Positions 1 through 5,978 are shown, numbered from the stretch's first letter. The stretch is 6,378 nucleotides of DNA from an uncultured Clostridia bacterium (GCA_945927915.1 CAMEMX010000087.1:1-6378), one strand, 5' to 3'. Translations and numbers: made by a program. Notes: generated from the sequence alone by a model not told the origin.

Positions 1-1310
1 GAGCCCTCGTCCAGCGCCACCGAATCGAGGCACACCAGCGGCGCCTCCGGCAGGAGCATCCCCACCGCCTGCCCCAGCGCCTTGCCCATGTCCGCCCGCA
101 CCGCGATGATGAGCGGCTCGCCGCTTTCGGCGCGCTGGCGCAGGCCGAGGGCAACGCCGTCGGCAAGTTTACATAACTCCGCAAACCGCGGATTCTTCAG
201 CCCGTGCAGCGCCAGCACTGCGGGCGTGCCGCCGGAAAACAGGGCGGTCTTTGCGCGGATCTTCTCCGCAAGGGCGGGCGGCTCGAGGGCTTCCTCCTGC
301 TGCGTCAGCGCCGCGACGGGCAGATTCTTGAGCGGAAAACGCACGCGGTCATAGAAGATCGTGCTGCCGGACAGCTCCGTGGTGTGGCTGCCCGCGCCGA
401 TGACCGTTGCGCGGATGGTCTCCTTCGCCCGCAGGAAGCGGCTTTGACACAGCGGTGAGCGGAAAATCGCCCTTCCGAGCAGGACGCCGAGGTCGCCGTA
501 GGCAAAGCGCTCGCGCGGCTTGTCGTCGATGAGGTCGGCAACGCCGCCGGAAAAGGACAAAAGCGGCGCACCCGTGACCGTGACGGCCTTGTCCGTGATG
601 AAATCGTCGATGCCGCCGGCGCCTCTGACCGCGCGGCACAGAACGTCCACGAGCAGGCGCAGAACGCCATGCAGCTCGGCCTCCGTCAGTCGCTGCCCGA
701 GGGAAAAAGCACAGTGCGGGCGCAGAACGGGGGAGAGGTAGGTCAGCGTGCCGTCGGGGTCGAATTTCATCAGCCTGCCGCCGACATTGAGACAGCCTGT
801 GTCCTGTAAAATGCCGTTTTCAAACAGCGCGAGGTTCGTCGTGCCGCCGCCGATGTCGAGATTCAGCACGGCGCAGCGGTGCGCCTCGGAGTACGCCTGT
901 GCGCCGGAGCCCTTTCCGGCAAGAACGCTCTCGAGCGCAGGCCCCGCCGTCGCCACGACGAAGTCCCCGGCAAAGCCGGCAAGCGCGTCGAGCACCTCGC
1001 GGGCGTTTTCCTTGCGTGCCGTCTCGCCCGTGATGATGACCGCGCCGGTCTGCACGTCGCTTTTGGCAAAGCCGGAGGCGGCGTATTCCCGCGCGACGAT
1101 GTCGCGCACACCCGCCGCGTCGATGCGCGTGTCGGACAGCAGGGGCGTGAAGTGGATGGCGCTGCGGTAGAGCACCTCTTTTTCCGCGATGGCGAAGTGC
1201 GGCACGCTGAAGGCCGCGCCCTCGTTGCGCAGCGTCAGGCGGGAGAAGACGAGCTGCGTCGTGGTCGTGCCGATGTCGATGCCCACCGACAAAAGCCGCT
1301 CGCCCGTCAC
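1..1310 (-). CDS. eutA: Ethanolamine ammonia-lyase reactivating factor EutA (3' end cut by window edge)
   Basis: EutA is an actin/Hsp70-fold ATPase that releases damaged cobalamin from ethanolamine ammonia-lyase (EutBC) so that active adenosylcobalamin can rebind. The frame reads without interruption for 436 full codons. Visible motifs are the first phosphate loop, GIDIGTTTTQ (about residues 10-19), the second, NLDIGGGTTNLALF (150-163), and a GAGSHT adenosine-side motif (305-310). The visible C-terminal end, PLVCLDSVALDEGS, also fits EutA. The family is roughly 470 residues, so about 30-40 residues lie beyond base 1. The start is GTG at 1310, preceded by a GAGG site 7 bases upstream inside the dehydrogenase gene; its GTGA overlaps the upstream TGA stop by 4 bases, which implies translational coupling. 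The reading follows from GTG as initiator, and no in-frame ATG lies near the N-terminus. Identification is from recalled family motifs; I am confident of EutA over a generic Hsp70-like protein because of the GTTTTQ signature and the neighbouring dehydrogenase. Confidence 0.93.
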   Translation of the reverse strand, partial: MTGERLLSVGIDIGTTTTQLVFSRLTLRNEGAAFSVPHFAIAEKEVLYRSAIHFTPLLSDTRIDAAGVRDIVAREYAASGFAKSDVQTGAVIITGETARKENAREVLDALAGFAGDFVVATAGPALESVLAGKGSGAQAYSEAHRCAVLNLDIGGGTTNLALFENGILQDTGCLNVGGRLMKFDPDGTLTYLSPVLRPHCAFSLGQRLTEAELHGVLRLLVDVLCRAVRGAGGIDDFITDKAVTVTGAPLLSFSGGVADLIDDKPRERFAYGDLGVLLGRAIFRSPLCQSRFLRAKETIRATVIGAGSHTTELSGSTIFYDRVRFPLKNLPVAALTQQEEALEPPALAEKIRAKTALFSGGTPAVLALHGLKNPRFAELCKLADGVALGLRQRAESGEPLIIAVRADMGKALGQAVGMLLPEAPLVCLDSVALDEG

Positions 1311-2377
1311 AGCGCCGCCTCGAGCAGGGCGGAGAAGTCCGCCTTTGTGACGGGGCGCGGATTGCCCGCCGCGCAGGGGTCGTTCGCCGCCGCTTCGCAG
1401 ACCGTGTCTGCCTGCGCCGTCACCGCCTCGCGCGGCAGACCCGCCTGCGTGAGCGTCTGCGGAAGCTCCAGCCGCTGCCGCAGTCTGCGCACCGCGAACA
1501 GCAGTCCGCGCACGCCAGAAAGCCCGCACGAGGCGGCAAGGCGGGCATAGGCCGGTCCCGCCGCCGGAGCGTTGAATTCCAAGATGTGCGGCAGCAGGAT
1601 CCCGTTGAGCTTGCCGTGCGCGAGGTGGAACGCGCCGCCGAGGGCGTGGGCAAGGGCATGGCACGCGCCCAGGCCCGCGTTGTCGAAGGCGATGCCCGCC
1701 ATCGCCGCCGCCTCGTGCAGCCTGCCGCGCAGGGCGCGGTCGGACTGCCCGTTTTTTGCAATGGCGCAGGACGCCGGAAGGTCAGAAAAAATGCAGCGGG
1801 CGGCGGCGTGCGCCAGCGCGTCGGAAAACGCCGAGGCGTTTTTCGCCGCGACCGCCTCCAGACAGTGCGAAAGCGCGTCCATGCCCGCGTCCGCGACCAG
1901 TCCTGCGGGGAGCTTATCGAGCAGGCTCGCATCCAATATCGCAAGCGCGGGTCGCAGACCGTCCTCGACGAGCGGGTGCTTGACGCCGTCGTGCGTCAGG
2001 ACGGCGAAGGACGTGACCTCAGAGCCTGTGCCGGAGGTCGTCGGCACGGCGACGAGCATCGCCTGCGAGCCGGAGAGCGAACGGATGCCCTTGGCGCAGT
2101 CGAGGGCGCTGCCGCCGCCGAGGGCGAGCAGGACGTCGGGCCGGAACTCCCGCAGCACGGCGACGCCCCGCGCCACCAGCTCCAACGGCGGATCGGGCTG
2201 CACCTCGGCAAAAATGCGCGTCTGCGCACCGCACAGCGCGGCAAGACGCTCCGCCGTCCCGTTTTCCGCGAAAAACTTGTCCGTAATGAGCAGCACGCGC
2301 TGCGCGCCGAGGGTCTTGAGCCGGTCGAGCGCGTTTTCTCCGAAGCACAACCGCGTGCCGAGCGTAAAGGTCTGCAT
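1307..2377 (-). CDS. eutG: Iron-containing alcohol dehydrogenase, EutG/PduQ type
   Basis: This is a 356-residue group III (Fe-dependent) alcohol dehydrogenase, expected to reduce acetaldehyde to ethanol with NADH and so recycle NAD+ for the aldehyde dehydrogenase of ethanolamine breakdown. Seen in the sequence: a Rossmann-like N-terminal half with GGGS (87-90) and TTSGTGSEVT (113-122) for the dinucleotide, then the all-helical metal domain. The four expected metal ligands are D167, H171, H240 and H254, the last two in the ACHALAHALGG...HLAHGKLNG segment. The start is ATG 2377, with GAGGAG (2383-2388) 5 bases upstream; the frame stays open far upstream, but that part is antisense to another gene. 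At 356 residues it is shorter than typical EutG or FucO (about 380-400), mainly before the GGGS motif, but it lacks no key residue. The symbol eutG rests on its fusion-tight neighbour eutA; substrate could equally be propionaldehyde (PduQ-like). Confidence 0.88.
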   Translation of the reverse strand: MQTFTLGTRLCFGENALDRLKTLGAQRVLLITDKFFAENGTAERLAALCGAQTRIFAEVQPDPPLELVARGVAVLREFRPDVLLALGGGSALDCAKGIRSLSGSQAMLVAVPTTSGTGSEVTSFAVLTHDGVKHPLVEDGLRPALAILDASLLDKLPAGLVADAGMDALSHCLEAVAAKNASAFSDALAHAAARCIFSDLPASCAIAKNGQSDRALRGRLHEAAAMAGIAFDNAGLGACHALAHALGGAFHLAHGKLNGILLPHILEFNAPAAGPAYARLAASCGLSGVRGLLFAVRRLRQRLELPQTLTQAGLPREAVTAQADTVCEAAANDPCAAGNPRPVTKADFSALLEAAL

Positions 2378-2382
2378 GGCAT

Positions 2383-2388
2383 CTCCTC
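2383..2388 (-). promoter_or_regulatory. Ribosome binding site of the dehydrogenase gene
   Basis: On the minus strand GAGGAG lies 5 bases before ATG 2377. It matters because the frame is open for hundreds of codons upstream; the site fixes the start at MQTFTLG. A nearby out-of-frame ATG (2382) directly abuts the site and is unsuitable. Confidence 0.8.
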
Positions 2389-2399
2389 TTTTCGAACGT

Positions 2400-2430
2400 A
2401 GTATTTCCGCTGTGCGCGAAAAAATGTGAA
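2400..2430 (-). promoter_or_regulatory. Weak candidate promoter for the eutG-eutA operon
   Basis: On the minus strand TTCACA (2425-2430, 5/6 match to a -35 box) is followed after 19 bases by AATACT (2400-2405, 4/6 match to a -10 box). A transcript would begin about 15 bases before the eutG start and just include its ribosome binding site. The 19-base spacing is long, so this is only a candidate. I see no double-hairpin leader of the kind bound by EutV antiterminators between here and the gene. Confidence 0.3.
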
Positions 2431-2457
2431 CGGAATGAAAAAAGTTTCCTTTCGCGG

Positions 2458-2486
2458 TTGACACGGCGCGCGAAATATGGAAAAAT
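2458..2486 (+). promoter_or_regulatory. Sigma-A-type promoter for the CFI-box gene
   Basis: A perfect TTGACA (2458-2463) is followed after 17 bases by AAAAAT (2481-2486, 4/6 to the -10 consensus). The ribosome binding site and start codon of the downstream gene follow within 25 bases. It is divergent from the eut genes, and the two promoters lie about 30 bases apart. The -10 is poor, so the promoter may be weak or need help. Confidence 0.5.
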
Positions 2487-2509
2487 AACAGAAAAGGAGC
2501 GTGATACCT

Positions 2510-3436
2510 ATGGCACAGATGATCCGCCTGACCTGCCCGGAGTGCGGCAACACGATGGATGTGCCCGCCGAGCTGGAAGAATTTTCCTGCCTCTACTGCG
2601 GCAAGCGTGCCCGCACCGCCGCGGTCAAGGCGCTGAATGAGAACGCGGAGGCCACCTATGCGCAGCTTCGCGCCGAGCTGCGGCAGAAGCTGCCGGCAGC
2701 CGTGACGAACTATCCCGATTATCACAAAAAGATCACAAAAAAGGACTTTTTCCCCGCGTTTGAAGCCTATGAGCGCGAAAATGCGGCGCTTTTGGAGCAG
2801 CTCGACGTCGCCGCACGGCTCTATCCCGGCAGCAGCGCCGACTGTATGCGCGAGCTTGCGGAGGATATGCTCGACGGCATGGAGGAATTCATGCGCCGCG
2901 ACCCGCGCTGGGGGAAAAAGTCGCAGCAGCCGAACCTGATGTTCGAGCTGAAGGTGGTGCTGGCGATCTTCCTGACCCCGCTGGTGCGCAAAAAGAACCT
3001 CGACTGCGCCGAGGAATTCCGCACCGCGCTGCACGAGGGCTGGATGCGCCGCTGGCCGAAGGAGCGCTGGACGCCCGGCGACTATGACACGCTCGTCGGC
3101 GGCTTCAAAAAGCGCAAATTCTGCTTCATCACCACCGCGACCTGCCAAAACGAGGGCAAGCCCGACGACTGCGCCGAGCTGACCGCCTTCCGCGCTTTCC
3201 GCGACGGCTGGCTGACGGAGCATGACGGCGCGGCGCTCATCGAGCGGTATTATGACGTCGCGCCCGGCATCGTCGCGTGCCTTGACCTGTGCGGCGACGC
3301 GGACGAGGGCTATGCCGAGGTGCGCCGCCGCTGGCTTGCGCCGTGCTATGAGGCGCTGCGCGAGGGCCGCTATGCCGACTGCCGCGACCGCTATGTCGAC
3401 ATGGTGCAGACGCTCGAACACCGCTATCTCCAATAA
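2510..3436 (+). CDS. Zinc-ribbon protein with CFI-box C-terminal domain, function unknown
   Basis: A 308-residue, probably cytoplasmic protein; no signal peptide or membrane segment is evident. Residues 9-30 form a zinc ribbon, CPEC (9-12) and CLYC (27-30). A mostly helical, charged middle (about 40-200) carries no motif I recognise. Residues 205-235 begin CFITTATCQNEGKPDDC and continue into a Leu/Phe/Arg-rich helix (AELTAFRAFRDGWL), followed by ALIERYYDVAPGIV (242-255). This matches my recollection of the CFI-box-CTERM domain, a short C-terminal segment of unknown function; C205, C212 and C221 could bind metal or form a bridge. About 50 residues follow the box. Start ATG 2510 is preferred: AGGAG (2495-2499) lies 10 bases upstream, whereas the in-frame GTG at 2501 is only 1 base from it. 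The gene has its own promoter, stands alone, and ends 3 bases before a strong hairpin. The family call is fairly firm; the biological role is unknown. Confidence 0.85.
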   Translation: MAQMIRLTCPECGNTMDVPAELEEFSCLYCGKRARTAAVKALNENAEATYAQLRAELRQKLPAAVTNYPDYHKKITKKDFFPAFEAYERENAALLEQLDVAARLYPGSSADCMRELAEDMLDGMEEFMRRDPRWGKKSQQPNLMFELKVVLAIFLTPLVRKKNLDCAEEFRTALHEGWMRRWPKERWTPGDYDTLVGGFKKRKFCFITTATCQNEGKPDDCAELTAFRAFRDGWLTEHDGAALIERYYDVAPGIVACLDLCGDADEGYAEVRRRWLAPCYEALREGRYADCRDRYVDMVQTLEHRYLQ

Positions 3437-3439
3437 AAA

Positions 3440-3475
3440 AACGAACCGGCTGGAACGGATTCCAGCCGGTTCGTT
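3440..3475 (-). terminator. Intrinsic terminator, minus strand (end of transporter transcript)
   Basis: A perfect 16-base-pair stem (3440-3455 with 3460-3475) closes a CGGA loop. Read on the minus strand it is followed by an unbroken run of Ts (the As at 3435-3441), the classic form of a Rho-independent terminator for transcripts coming from the AEC transporter gene. On the plus strand the same stem starts 3 bases after the stop of the CFI-box gene but lacks a real T-run, so plus-strand termination here would be weaker. Confidence 0.85.
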
Positions 3476-3485
3476 ATGCTCTTCA

Positions 3486-3543
3486 TACCAATCACCAATT
3501 AAAATGTGCAAAGCATATTTTAATTGCGATATCGTGATTGGTA
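3486..3543. repeat. Nested inverted repeat (hairpin 2 of the intergenic array)
   Basis: Outer 10-bp arms TACCAATCAC (3486-3495) and GTGATTGGTA (3534-3543) enclose inner arms CAATTAAAAT (3496-3505) and ATTTTAATTG (3517-3526), which extend by four more pairs (one G-T) to an AAA loop at 3510-3512. The 7 bases 3527-3533 bulge from the right side and, with the next G, form the palindrome CGATATCG. It is AT-rich against a GC-rich background. Confidence 0.75.
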
Positions 3544-3548
3544 CGAGA

Positions 3549-3586
3549 CATATTTTCGCGATGCTTACCTTATCATCGCGAAAATG
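3549..3586. repeat. Inverted repeat (hairpin 3 of the intergenic array)
   Basis: A 12-bp stem pairs ATTTTCGCGATG (3552-3563) with CATCGCGAAAAT (3574-3585) around a 10-base loop. The word CATATTTT...GCGAT on its left arm recurs in the right arm of hairpin 2 (3514-3530), suggesting that the hairpins are related. Confidence 0.75.
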
Positions 3587-3605
3587 CAACGCCGGTACGG
3601 CGTTG
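3587..3605. repeat. Short perfect hairpin (hairpin 4 of the intergenic array)
   Basis: CAACGCCG (3587-3594) pairs perfectly with CGGCGTTG (3598-3605) around a GTA loop. It abuts hairpins 3 and 5 with one and zero spacer bases. Confidence 0.75.
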
Positions 3606-3640
3606 AAAACCGATTGAAATGAATATTTTAATCGGTTTTT
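3606..3640 (+). terminator. Hairpin 5, probable plus-strand intrinsic terminator
   Basis: A 15-pair stem (3606-3620 with 3625-3639, including one G-T pair) closes a GAAT loop and ends in TTTTT (3636-3640). Read on the plus strand it could stop transcripts of the CFI-box gene that pass the first hairpin. On the minus strand it lies 5 bases beyond the transporter stop codon but is followed by CAACG, not Ts, so there it would act mainly as a 3'-end structure. Confidence 0.6.
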
Positions 3641-3644
3641 AGTA

Positions 3645-4565
3645 TCAAAAAACACCGAAATGGAACAAAAGCAGCATCGCGCCGCCTGCCGCCGCCAGAA
3701 ACAGCAGCGTCGAGGCGATCGTGCAATGCACCGCCAGCTCCGCGTCGCCGCCGTATTCCTTGCTCCAGACCACGCCCGTCAGCGGCGCGGGACTGCCGAA
3801 CAGGATCGCCAGCAGCAGCGCCGTCTGCGTGTCCAGAAACGCCCGCAGCGGGAAAAACAGCAGGCAGGGCAGCGCGATCACCTTCAAAAGCGAGTAGACG
3901 ATGGCGCTGCGGTCCCTGCGCCAGCTCAGCGCACCGTAGCGGTGGATCAGCATACCGAGCAGCAGCAGGGCAAGCGGAGAGGTGACGCTGCTCAGCGTGT
4001 CGACCGTGAGCTGCAAAAATGACGGCAGCTTCAGCCCGAAGGCCGCCAGCACCACGCCGGCGACGGCGGCGAGCAGGCAGGGATTGGTGACGGTCCTGAC
4101 GATCAGCTCCCGGCGGTTTCCGGCGGAGCTGCCCAGAAACAGGGGATGGTACAGGCTCCAGATCAGAAAATCCTGCACCGCGCCGTGGATGATGCACAGC
4201 AGCAGCGCCCTCTCCGGCAGAAAGACGCTCAGCAGCGGGATGGCGGCGTAGGTGACGTTGCCGATGCCGGTGACGAAGCGCCAGTAGGCTCTGCGCTCCC
4301 GCGGTGTGCGGCGGAACAGGAGCAGGCTTGCGAAAAACAGCGCCAGCGTGACTGCCAGCGTGGCGGCGACCGTGGGCAGTCCCGTGGTCAGCAGGCTCCG
4401 CGGGTCGGCTGACGTGAAGGTGTGCAGCACCATGCCGGGATAGCAGACGTTGATGAGCACGCCGGGCAGGACGTCCGCCGCCTGCGCGGAGACCAGCTTC
4501 AGCCGGGCGACGCCGTAGCCGATGCAGAGCATCAGAAGGAAGAATAAAAGTCCGTCGAGCTGCAT
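3645..4565 (-). CDS. AEC (auxin efflux carrier) family transporter
   Basis: A 306-residue integral membrane protein of the Mem_trans/AEC family, secondary carriers for organic acids such as malate or malonate and for unidentified substrates. About ten hydrophobic segments can be traced: near 5-20, 33-50, 63-84, 95-115, 118-140, 161-180, 190-208, 221-241, 247-267 and 278-303. Family hallmarks are seen: LINVCYPGMVL in the second segment, GNVTYAAIPLL (102-112), TNP (160-162), the internal repeat of the fold with SPLALLLLGMLI (196-207), and SPAPLTGVVWSKEYGGD (258-274). Length is normal for the family. The start ATG 4565 shares one base with the stop of the 34-codon upstream frame, and GGGAG inside that frame gives it its own weak ribosome binding site. 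It is divergent from a LacI-type regulator, so substrate-linked induction is likely. The substrate cannot be told from sequence. Confidence 0.9.
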   Translation of the reverse strand: MQLDGLLFFLLMLCIGYGVARLKLVSAQAADVLPGVLINVCYPGMVLHTFTSADPRSLLTTGLPTVAATLAVTLALFFASLLLFRRTPRERRAYWRFVTGIGNVTYAAIPLLSVFLPERALLLCIIHGAVQDFLIWSLYHPLFLGSSAGNRRELIVRTVTNPCLLAAVAGVVLAAFGLKLPSFLQLTVDTLSSVTSPLALLLLGMLIHRYGALSWRRDRSAIVYSLLKVIALPCLLFFPLRAFLDTQTALLLAILFGSPAPLTGVVWSKEYGGDAELAVHCTIASTLLFLAAAGGAMLLLFHFGVF

Positions 4566-4669
4566 CAGTAAGCTCTCCCGACCGTCTCAAAGTGCGCGGG
4601 CGCGGCGATCGCCGTGACCGCGCCTTGCTTTGTCATAAATTCCGGAAGCTCCTGCGTTTTGTGTGTCAT
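4565..4669 (-). CDS. Small 34-residue protein, translationally coupled to the AEC transporter
   Basis: ATG 4669 opens a 34-codon frame whose peptide contains MTHKTQELPEF and ends HFETVGRAY. It has the best ribosome binding site in the window (AGGAGG on the minus strand, 8 bases before the ATG), and its TGA overlaps the transporter ATG by one base (TGATG). That arrangement supports real translation and coupling. The peptide is not hydrophobic enough to be a membrane segment. Its second half (GAVTAIAAPAHFETV) vaguely recalls the first strand of medium-chain dehydrogenases, so it could be the stub of a deleted enzyme gene; it could equally be a leader peptide or a small protein in its own right. 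I do not recognise a family. Confidence 0.5.
   Translation of the reverse strand: MTHKTQELPEFMTKQGAVTAIAAPAHFETVGRAY
4603..4614. promoter_or_regulatory. 12-bp perfect palindrome, speculative regulator site
   Basis: CGGCGATCGCCG is a perfect dyad inside the 34-codon frame, between the divergent promoters and the transporter. LacI-type proteins bind dyads, but such GC-rich words arise readily by chance here, and its centre (GATC) is not the CpG typical of LacI-family operators. Confidence 0.15.
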
Positions 4670-4677
4670 CGAGAAAT

Positions 4678-4683
4678 CCTCCT
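4678..4683 (-). promoter_or_regulatory. Perfect Shine-Dalgarno site of the small ORF
   Basis: AGGAGG on the minus strand, 8 bases from ATG 4669 and more than 100 bases from the transporter start. Its position is the main reason for calling the 34-codon frame a gene and not an untranslated leader. Confidence 0.7.
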
Positions 4684-4692
4684 AAGATATTG

Positions 4693-4721
4693 TTGCATTT
4701 TTCCTTTCGGCAAGGTAAAAT
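4693..4721 (+). promoter_or_regulatory. Promoter of the LacI-family regulator gene
   Basis: TAAAAT (4716-4721, 5/6 to the -10 consensus) stands 17 bases after TTGCAT (4693-4698, 3/6 to -35). It ends 33 bases before the regulator start. The minus-strand transcript of the small ORF and transporter must start within the same stretch of about 60 bases, so the divergent promoters overlap or nearly so, and one bound repressor could control both. I cannot place the minus-strand -10 and -35 with confidence. Confidence 0.5.
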
Positions 4722-4754
4722 AAGATGGAATGAAGAAAGAACAGGGGTGCAGCC

Positions 4755-5804
4755 ATGGCAAAACAGGCAACCATCCGCGACGTGGCGAAGCTGGCCGGCG
4801 TCTCTCTGGCGACGGCCTCGCGCGCGCTCAACAATCCCGACTATCCCGTCGACGCCCGCCTGCGGCAGAAGGTGCGCGAGGCGGCGGACAAGCTGGAATA
4901 TGTGCCCAACGTCATGGCGCAGGCATTGCGGCGCGACACCTGCCGGGACATCGGCCTCGTGATCCCCAATGTTTCCAACCCCTTCTATTTGCAGACCATG
5001 CTCGGCATCAACGACGTGCTGGCGCAGAAATCCTACCAGATGATCCTCTGCAACACCATGCGCGATCCGGCGCAGGAGCGCTCCTATCTGCGCCAGCTCT
5101 TCGAGCGGCAGACCAAGGGCGTCATCATCTCCACCGTGGACGAGAGCGGCGACGTCGTCCGGGAATATGCCCGGCGCGGGATGAAATTCGTCCTGCTCGA
5201 CCAGCTCCCCGACGGGGTGGAAAGCCCCGGCATCCATTTCGATTCCCGCGCGGGTGCGCGCATGGCGGTGGAGTACCTGATCTCGCAGGGACACCGGCGC
5301 ATCGCCTTTGCCACCATGCCCATGACGCGCTGGACGCGTCTGGAGATGCACAAGGGCTACCGCGACGCGCACCTGATGAACGGCCTGCCGTATGACACCT
5401 CGCTGGTCTTTGAGGGCGAAACGGACATCGCGGGCCTGTCCGAGGACCCGGAGCTGCAGGCCGGGCGCGACATCGCCGCGCGGTTTTTGCGCGAGGGCTG
5501 CCGCGCCACCGCGATCGTGTGCAATAACGACATGGTCGCCATCGGCGTCATCCGGACCCTCCTGAAAAACGGCACGCGCGTGCCGGAGGACGTGTCCGTC
5601 ATGGGCTTTGACGACATTCCGCTGGCCTCGGCGTTCCTGCCCGCGCTCACGACGATCCACTGCCCCGCGGCGGAGACCGGACGGCTCGCGGCGCTGATGA
5701 TGCTCGATATGCTCGCCAATGACGGCGGAAGCTCCATGGCGGTGTCGATGAATCTGACGCCCAGCCTCGTGGTGCGCGATTCGGTGCGGGAGCTGCGCCC
5801 GTAG
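4755..5804 (+). CDS. LacI-family transcriptional regulator
   Basis: A 349-residue LacI/GalR-family repressor of normal length. The N-terminal helix-turn-helix is clear: TIRDVAKLAGVSLATASRAL (6-25), with the recognition helix at about 17-25. The hinge helix PNVMAQALRR (51-60) carries L58 at the position that intercalates in the minor groove. The periplasmic-binding-like sensor domain begins DIGLVIPNVSNPFY (65-78) and ends with the usual AIVCNNDMVAIGV and DVSVMGFDDIPLASAFLPALTTI blocks. The effector is probably a sugar or related small molecule but is not predictable. ATG 4755 is chosen because AGGGG (4743-4747) lies 7 bases upstream and the protein begins right at the helix-turn-helix. It is divergent from the small ORF and transporter, the usual layout for a regulator and its target. 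No intrinsic terminator follows the TAG at 5802-5804. Confidence 0.95.
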   Translation: MAKQATIRDVAKLAGVSLATASRALNNPDYPVDARLRQKVREAADKLEYVPNVMAQALRRDTCRDIGLVIPNVSNPFYLQTMLGINDVLAQKSYQMILCNTMRDPAQERSYLRQLFERQTKGVIISTVDESGDVVREYARRGMKFVLLDQLPDGVESPGIHFDSRAGARMAVEYLISQGHRRIAFATMPMTRWTRLEMHKGYRDAHLMNGLPYDTSLVFEGETDIAGLSEDPELQAGRDIAARFLREGCRATAIVCNNDMVAIGVIRTLLKNGTRVPEDVSVMGFDDIPLASAFLPALTTIHCPAAETGRLAALMMLDMLANDGGSSMAVSMNLTPSLVVRDSVRELRP

Positions 5805-5810
5805 CGTTTA

Positions 5811-5832
5811 CCCCGCGGGGTCTCGCAATGAC
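5811..5832. repeat. Fragment of an extragenic repeat (GCAATGAC end)
   Basis: The palindrome CCCCGCGGGG (5811-5820) follows the regulator stop by 6 bases, then TCTCGCAATGAC (5821-5832). CGCAATGAC recurs at 6011-6019 and, inverted, as GTCATTGCG at 6039-6047, so this is the end of a repeat unit whose other end is missing. There is no T-run, so it is unlikely to be a terminator. Confidence 0.6.
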
Positions 5833-5839
5833 AAATTTG

Positions 5840-5943
5840 GTAGTTCCTGCACCGGCGGAGGCATGCCTCCGCCCTACAGAAAACTTTCGATAGACAGTTG
5901 TAGGGATGGGGCATGCCCCATCCGTCCGCGAAGCGGCAGACGG
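5840..5943. repeat. Composite palindromic repeat, copy 1 (two large palindromes)
   Basis: The unit opens with GTAGTTCCTGCAC (5840-5852), shared with copy 2. Two perfect 20-bp palindromes follow at 5854-5873 and 5904-5923, each with GCATGC at its centre. They are joined by inverted arms CCCTACA (5872-5878) and TGTAGGG (5899-5905) around a segment containing CGATAGAC. A third small hairpin lies at 5922-5943 (CCGTC...GACGG enclosing CGC-GAA-GCG). Closely similar layout and words recur at 6201-6290 with different palindrome sequences. No coding potential is evident. Confidence 0.8.
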
Positions 5944-5978
5944 TACAGACGAAAAAATTGTACAAATTCGGTAGCTCT

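Noticed and set aside
1572..2429. Two long plus-strand frames (1572-2429 and 1586-2401)
   Set aside because: They lie antisense to the dehydrogenase gene, are low-complexity Arg/Ala/Ser-rich in translation and carry no motif; typical shadows in GC-rich DNA.
2420..2435. Possible catabolite-response (cre) site around TGTGAACGGAATGA
   Set aside because: It fits only part of the cre consensus and lacks the dyad symmetry expected of CcpA sites.
3486..3605. A tRNA or other known structured RNA in the hairpin block
   Set aside because: The stems do not form a cloverleaf, and no TTC-type T-loop or CCA-like end is present; no family was recognised.
1307..3655. A 782-codon open frame on the minus strand
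   Set aside because: Only its last 356 codons (from 2377) are real, the dehydrogenase. The upstream part is antisense to the CFI-box gene, has no family resemblance, and a good ribosome binding site marks the start at 2377.
4587..5660. A 357-codon minus-strand frame
   Set aside because: It is antisense to the well-supported LacI-family gene, is His/Arg/Gly-rich and has no recognisable domain.
5811..5820. CCCCGCGGGG as terminator of the LacI-family gene
   Set aside because: The palindrome has no loop to spare and no T-run follows; it reads better as part of a repeat unit.
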